Positions 62,795-64,000 of a stretch of 64,000 bases of DNA are shown in pieces (position 1 is the first letter of the stretch; every line of letters begins with the position of its first letter). The notes below the pieces were generated by a model that was not told the origin of the DNA, did no database searches, and worked only from the letters and a program-made list of their open reading frames with translations. The translations under genes were made by a program, and so were the position numbers. This DNA comes from Amia ocellicauda (lineage: Eukaryota > Chordata > Actinopteri > Amiiformes > Amiidae): contig NC_089858.1 in the NCBI RefSeq assembly GCF_036373705.1, positions 14,131,249 to 14,195,248 on the forward strand. Direction: 5' to 3'.

Positions 62795-64000
62795 GAGAGT
62801 GGGGGAAGAAAGTGCAGCACACAACTCCCTGCAATGTGGCCTGAACTGTGTTCTGGGCTGCACTGGGGCCCCGGCTGGCTGGCTACCTTAATTGTTAACA
62901 GCCCCGCAGACCGTGACCCATACAGTGACCTGAGCCCAGCACTGCCTCTTTGCACTCACCTTCCACACACGCACACACACACAGAGCCACACATGCACAC
63001 ACATACGCACATACTCACACACAACAGGAGACACACACTCAACAGCTACACAGTGTTGCTGTTGTGCTGTTATCCGGCTCATCATTTGCATCTCTCTGTG
63101 TGATTATGTGCACAGCTGAGCCCCCTGCCCCAGACTCACCACCACACTACTCTGGCCCTGTGCAGCTCTCTGCACAACCTGTCAGCGGTGTGAGGGAGAC
63201 AGGAGTTAGGGCTGCAGTGAGACAGGGGACAGGGCTGCAGAGAGACAGGAGTCAGGGAAACAGGAGATAGGGCTTCAGAGAGATAGGGGACAGGGCTACA
63301 GAGAGACAGGAGGCAGGGCTGCAGCCTGTGAGTCACTACTGTGTAAAAAAATAATGATGGAAAAAACTAAAAATTAATCGCCACAGCTGGGAGCTCTCAG
63401 ATCGCAGTGACCCAGGGACCTCTGTGTGCAGCTGTTATTAATATGAGTCAGGAGCCCCTCCAGTCTCAGCACCCTGCCTCACACACACACACACACACTC
63501 ACTCACTCATGCACACACTCCCACTGTGCTGCTATACGTTTGGGGGCAGGGAGGTGGGGGGGTAGGGCAAACACACCCCTGCCCTCTCTGTACACTGTCA
63601 CTGTTGTTGGAGGAGAAAGGTTTAGTCAATATTTACTAACAGACCATTGTGCTACAGTAACTGCAGAGAGAGCCACGGTGCCTCACAGTGGGTCTGTGTT
63701 AGGCCACCGTGGGAACACCAGCCCAGATGAACACTACCGCAAAACACACAGCACAGACACACACACCCAGCACAGACACACACACCGCACCTCTCTCCCT
63801 CTCTGCTGGCTCCCGGTCATCTCTTCTTCCTTCTCTCCCTCTCCTCCCCATCTCCCCTATCCTCCCTCTCACCCCTATCCTCCCTCTCTCCTCTCTCTCC
63901 CCCTCTCCTCCCTCCCCACTTCAGTCAGGTGTTTCCCAAGAATGTAAACAGGATTGACCTTAGGACTGGACTCTCTCCTCAGAGTGGTAGGATCTGTGTC
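62100..64000. other. Upstream flank of entpd8, no gene recognised
   Basis: Contains short CA/CGCACA repeats (62,120-62,200), (CA)n at 62,762-62,790, a GACAGG-type minisatellite (about 63,190-63,325) and pyrimidine-rich DNA (63,785-63,920). No conserved protein segment was found in either strand. Confidence 0.6.
63190..63325 (+). repeat. GACAGGAG/GGGCTGCAGAGA minisatellite
   Basis: Four to five imperfect units of about 25-32 bp built from AGACAGG(AG/GG)A(C/G)AGGG and CTGCAGAGAG blocks. Confidence 0.75.

Overview
This is a vertebrate nuclear window, most likely from a ray-finned fish. Genes are split into many short exons with GT/AG introns. The spacers are dominated by CA/GA microsatellites, long minisatellites, Tc1/mariner transposons and LINE relics of kinds common in fish. 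No prokaryotic, organellar or viral features were seen. I cannot fix the species. Most long open frames here are artefacts of tandem repeats (for example all frames across 11.5-15.5 kb and 17.0-18.6 kb).

Gene order, left to right: sapcd2 (minus, 5,784-19,444); a partial, apparently frame-damaged ccdc183-like gene (minus, about 24.1-25.2 kb, perhaps to 25.9 kb); tmem141 (minus, 27,120-27,995); an unrecognised 15-exon gene encoding armadillo-like repeats, fibronectin III-like domains and a proline-rich tail (minus, 29,168-38,425); zmynd19 (minus, 42,394-48,099); bspry (plus, 50,703-53,936); entpd8 (minus, 55,688-62,098). I assembled exons by hand from splice sites, phase continuity and protein motifs. 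For tmem141, the ARM-FN3 gene, zmynd19, bspry and entpd8 every junction is in phase. From established knowledge, SAPCD2, TMEM141, CCDC183, ZMYND19 and ENTPD8 all lie in human 9q34.3 and BSPRY in 9q32, so the block looks like conserved synteny with rearrangement. The genes do not form one pathway: spindle orientation (SAPCD2), receptor/tubulin-associated zinc finger (ZMYND19), epithelial channel regulation (BSPRY) and extracellular nucleotide hydrolysis (ENTPD8).

Mobile DNA: one Tc1-like element with an uninterrupted 345-residue transposase (20,012-21,229); two closely related Tc1 copies with matching ends, sitting in zmynd19 and entpd8 introns and sharing a transposase lesion; an internally deleted Tc1 copy (about 28.34-28.68 kb); a 504-bp MITE in bspry intron 1 built around a 67-bp-arm palindrome; and LINE fragments at 8.4-8.8, 23.1-23.7 and 43.4-43.6 kb.

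The main oddities are: the uncharacterised ARM-FN3 gene with a consensus RFX X-box upstream; two giant minisatellites in sapcd2 intron 1, one with an internal copy of about 1.5 kb; two smaller minisatellites whose units copy a real splice site (sapcd2 exon 3 donor, entpd8 exon 2 acceptor); and a CCAAT-CCAAT-CHR arrangement at the sapcd2 promoter. I found no convincing novel multi-gene system.
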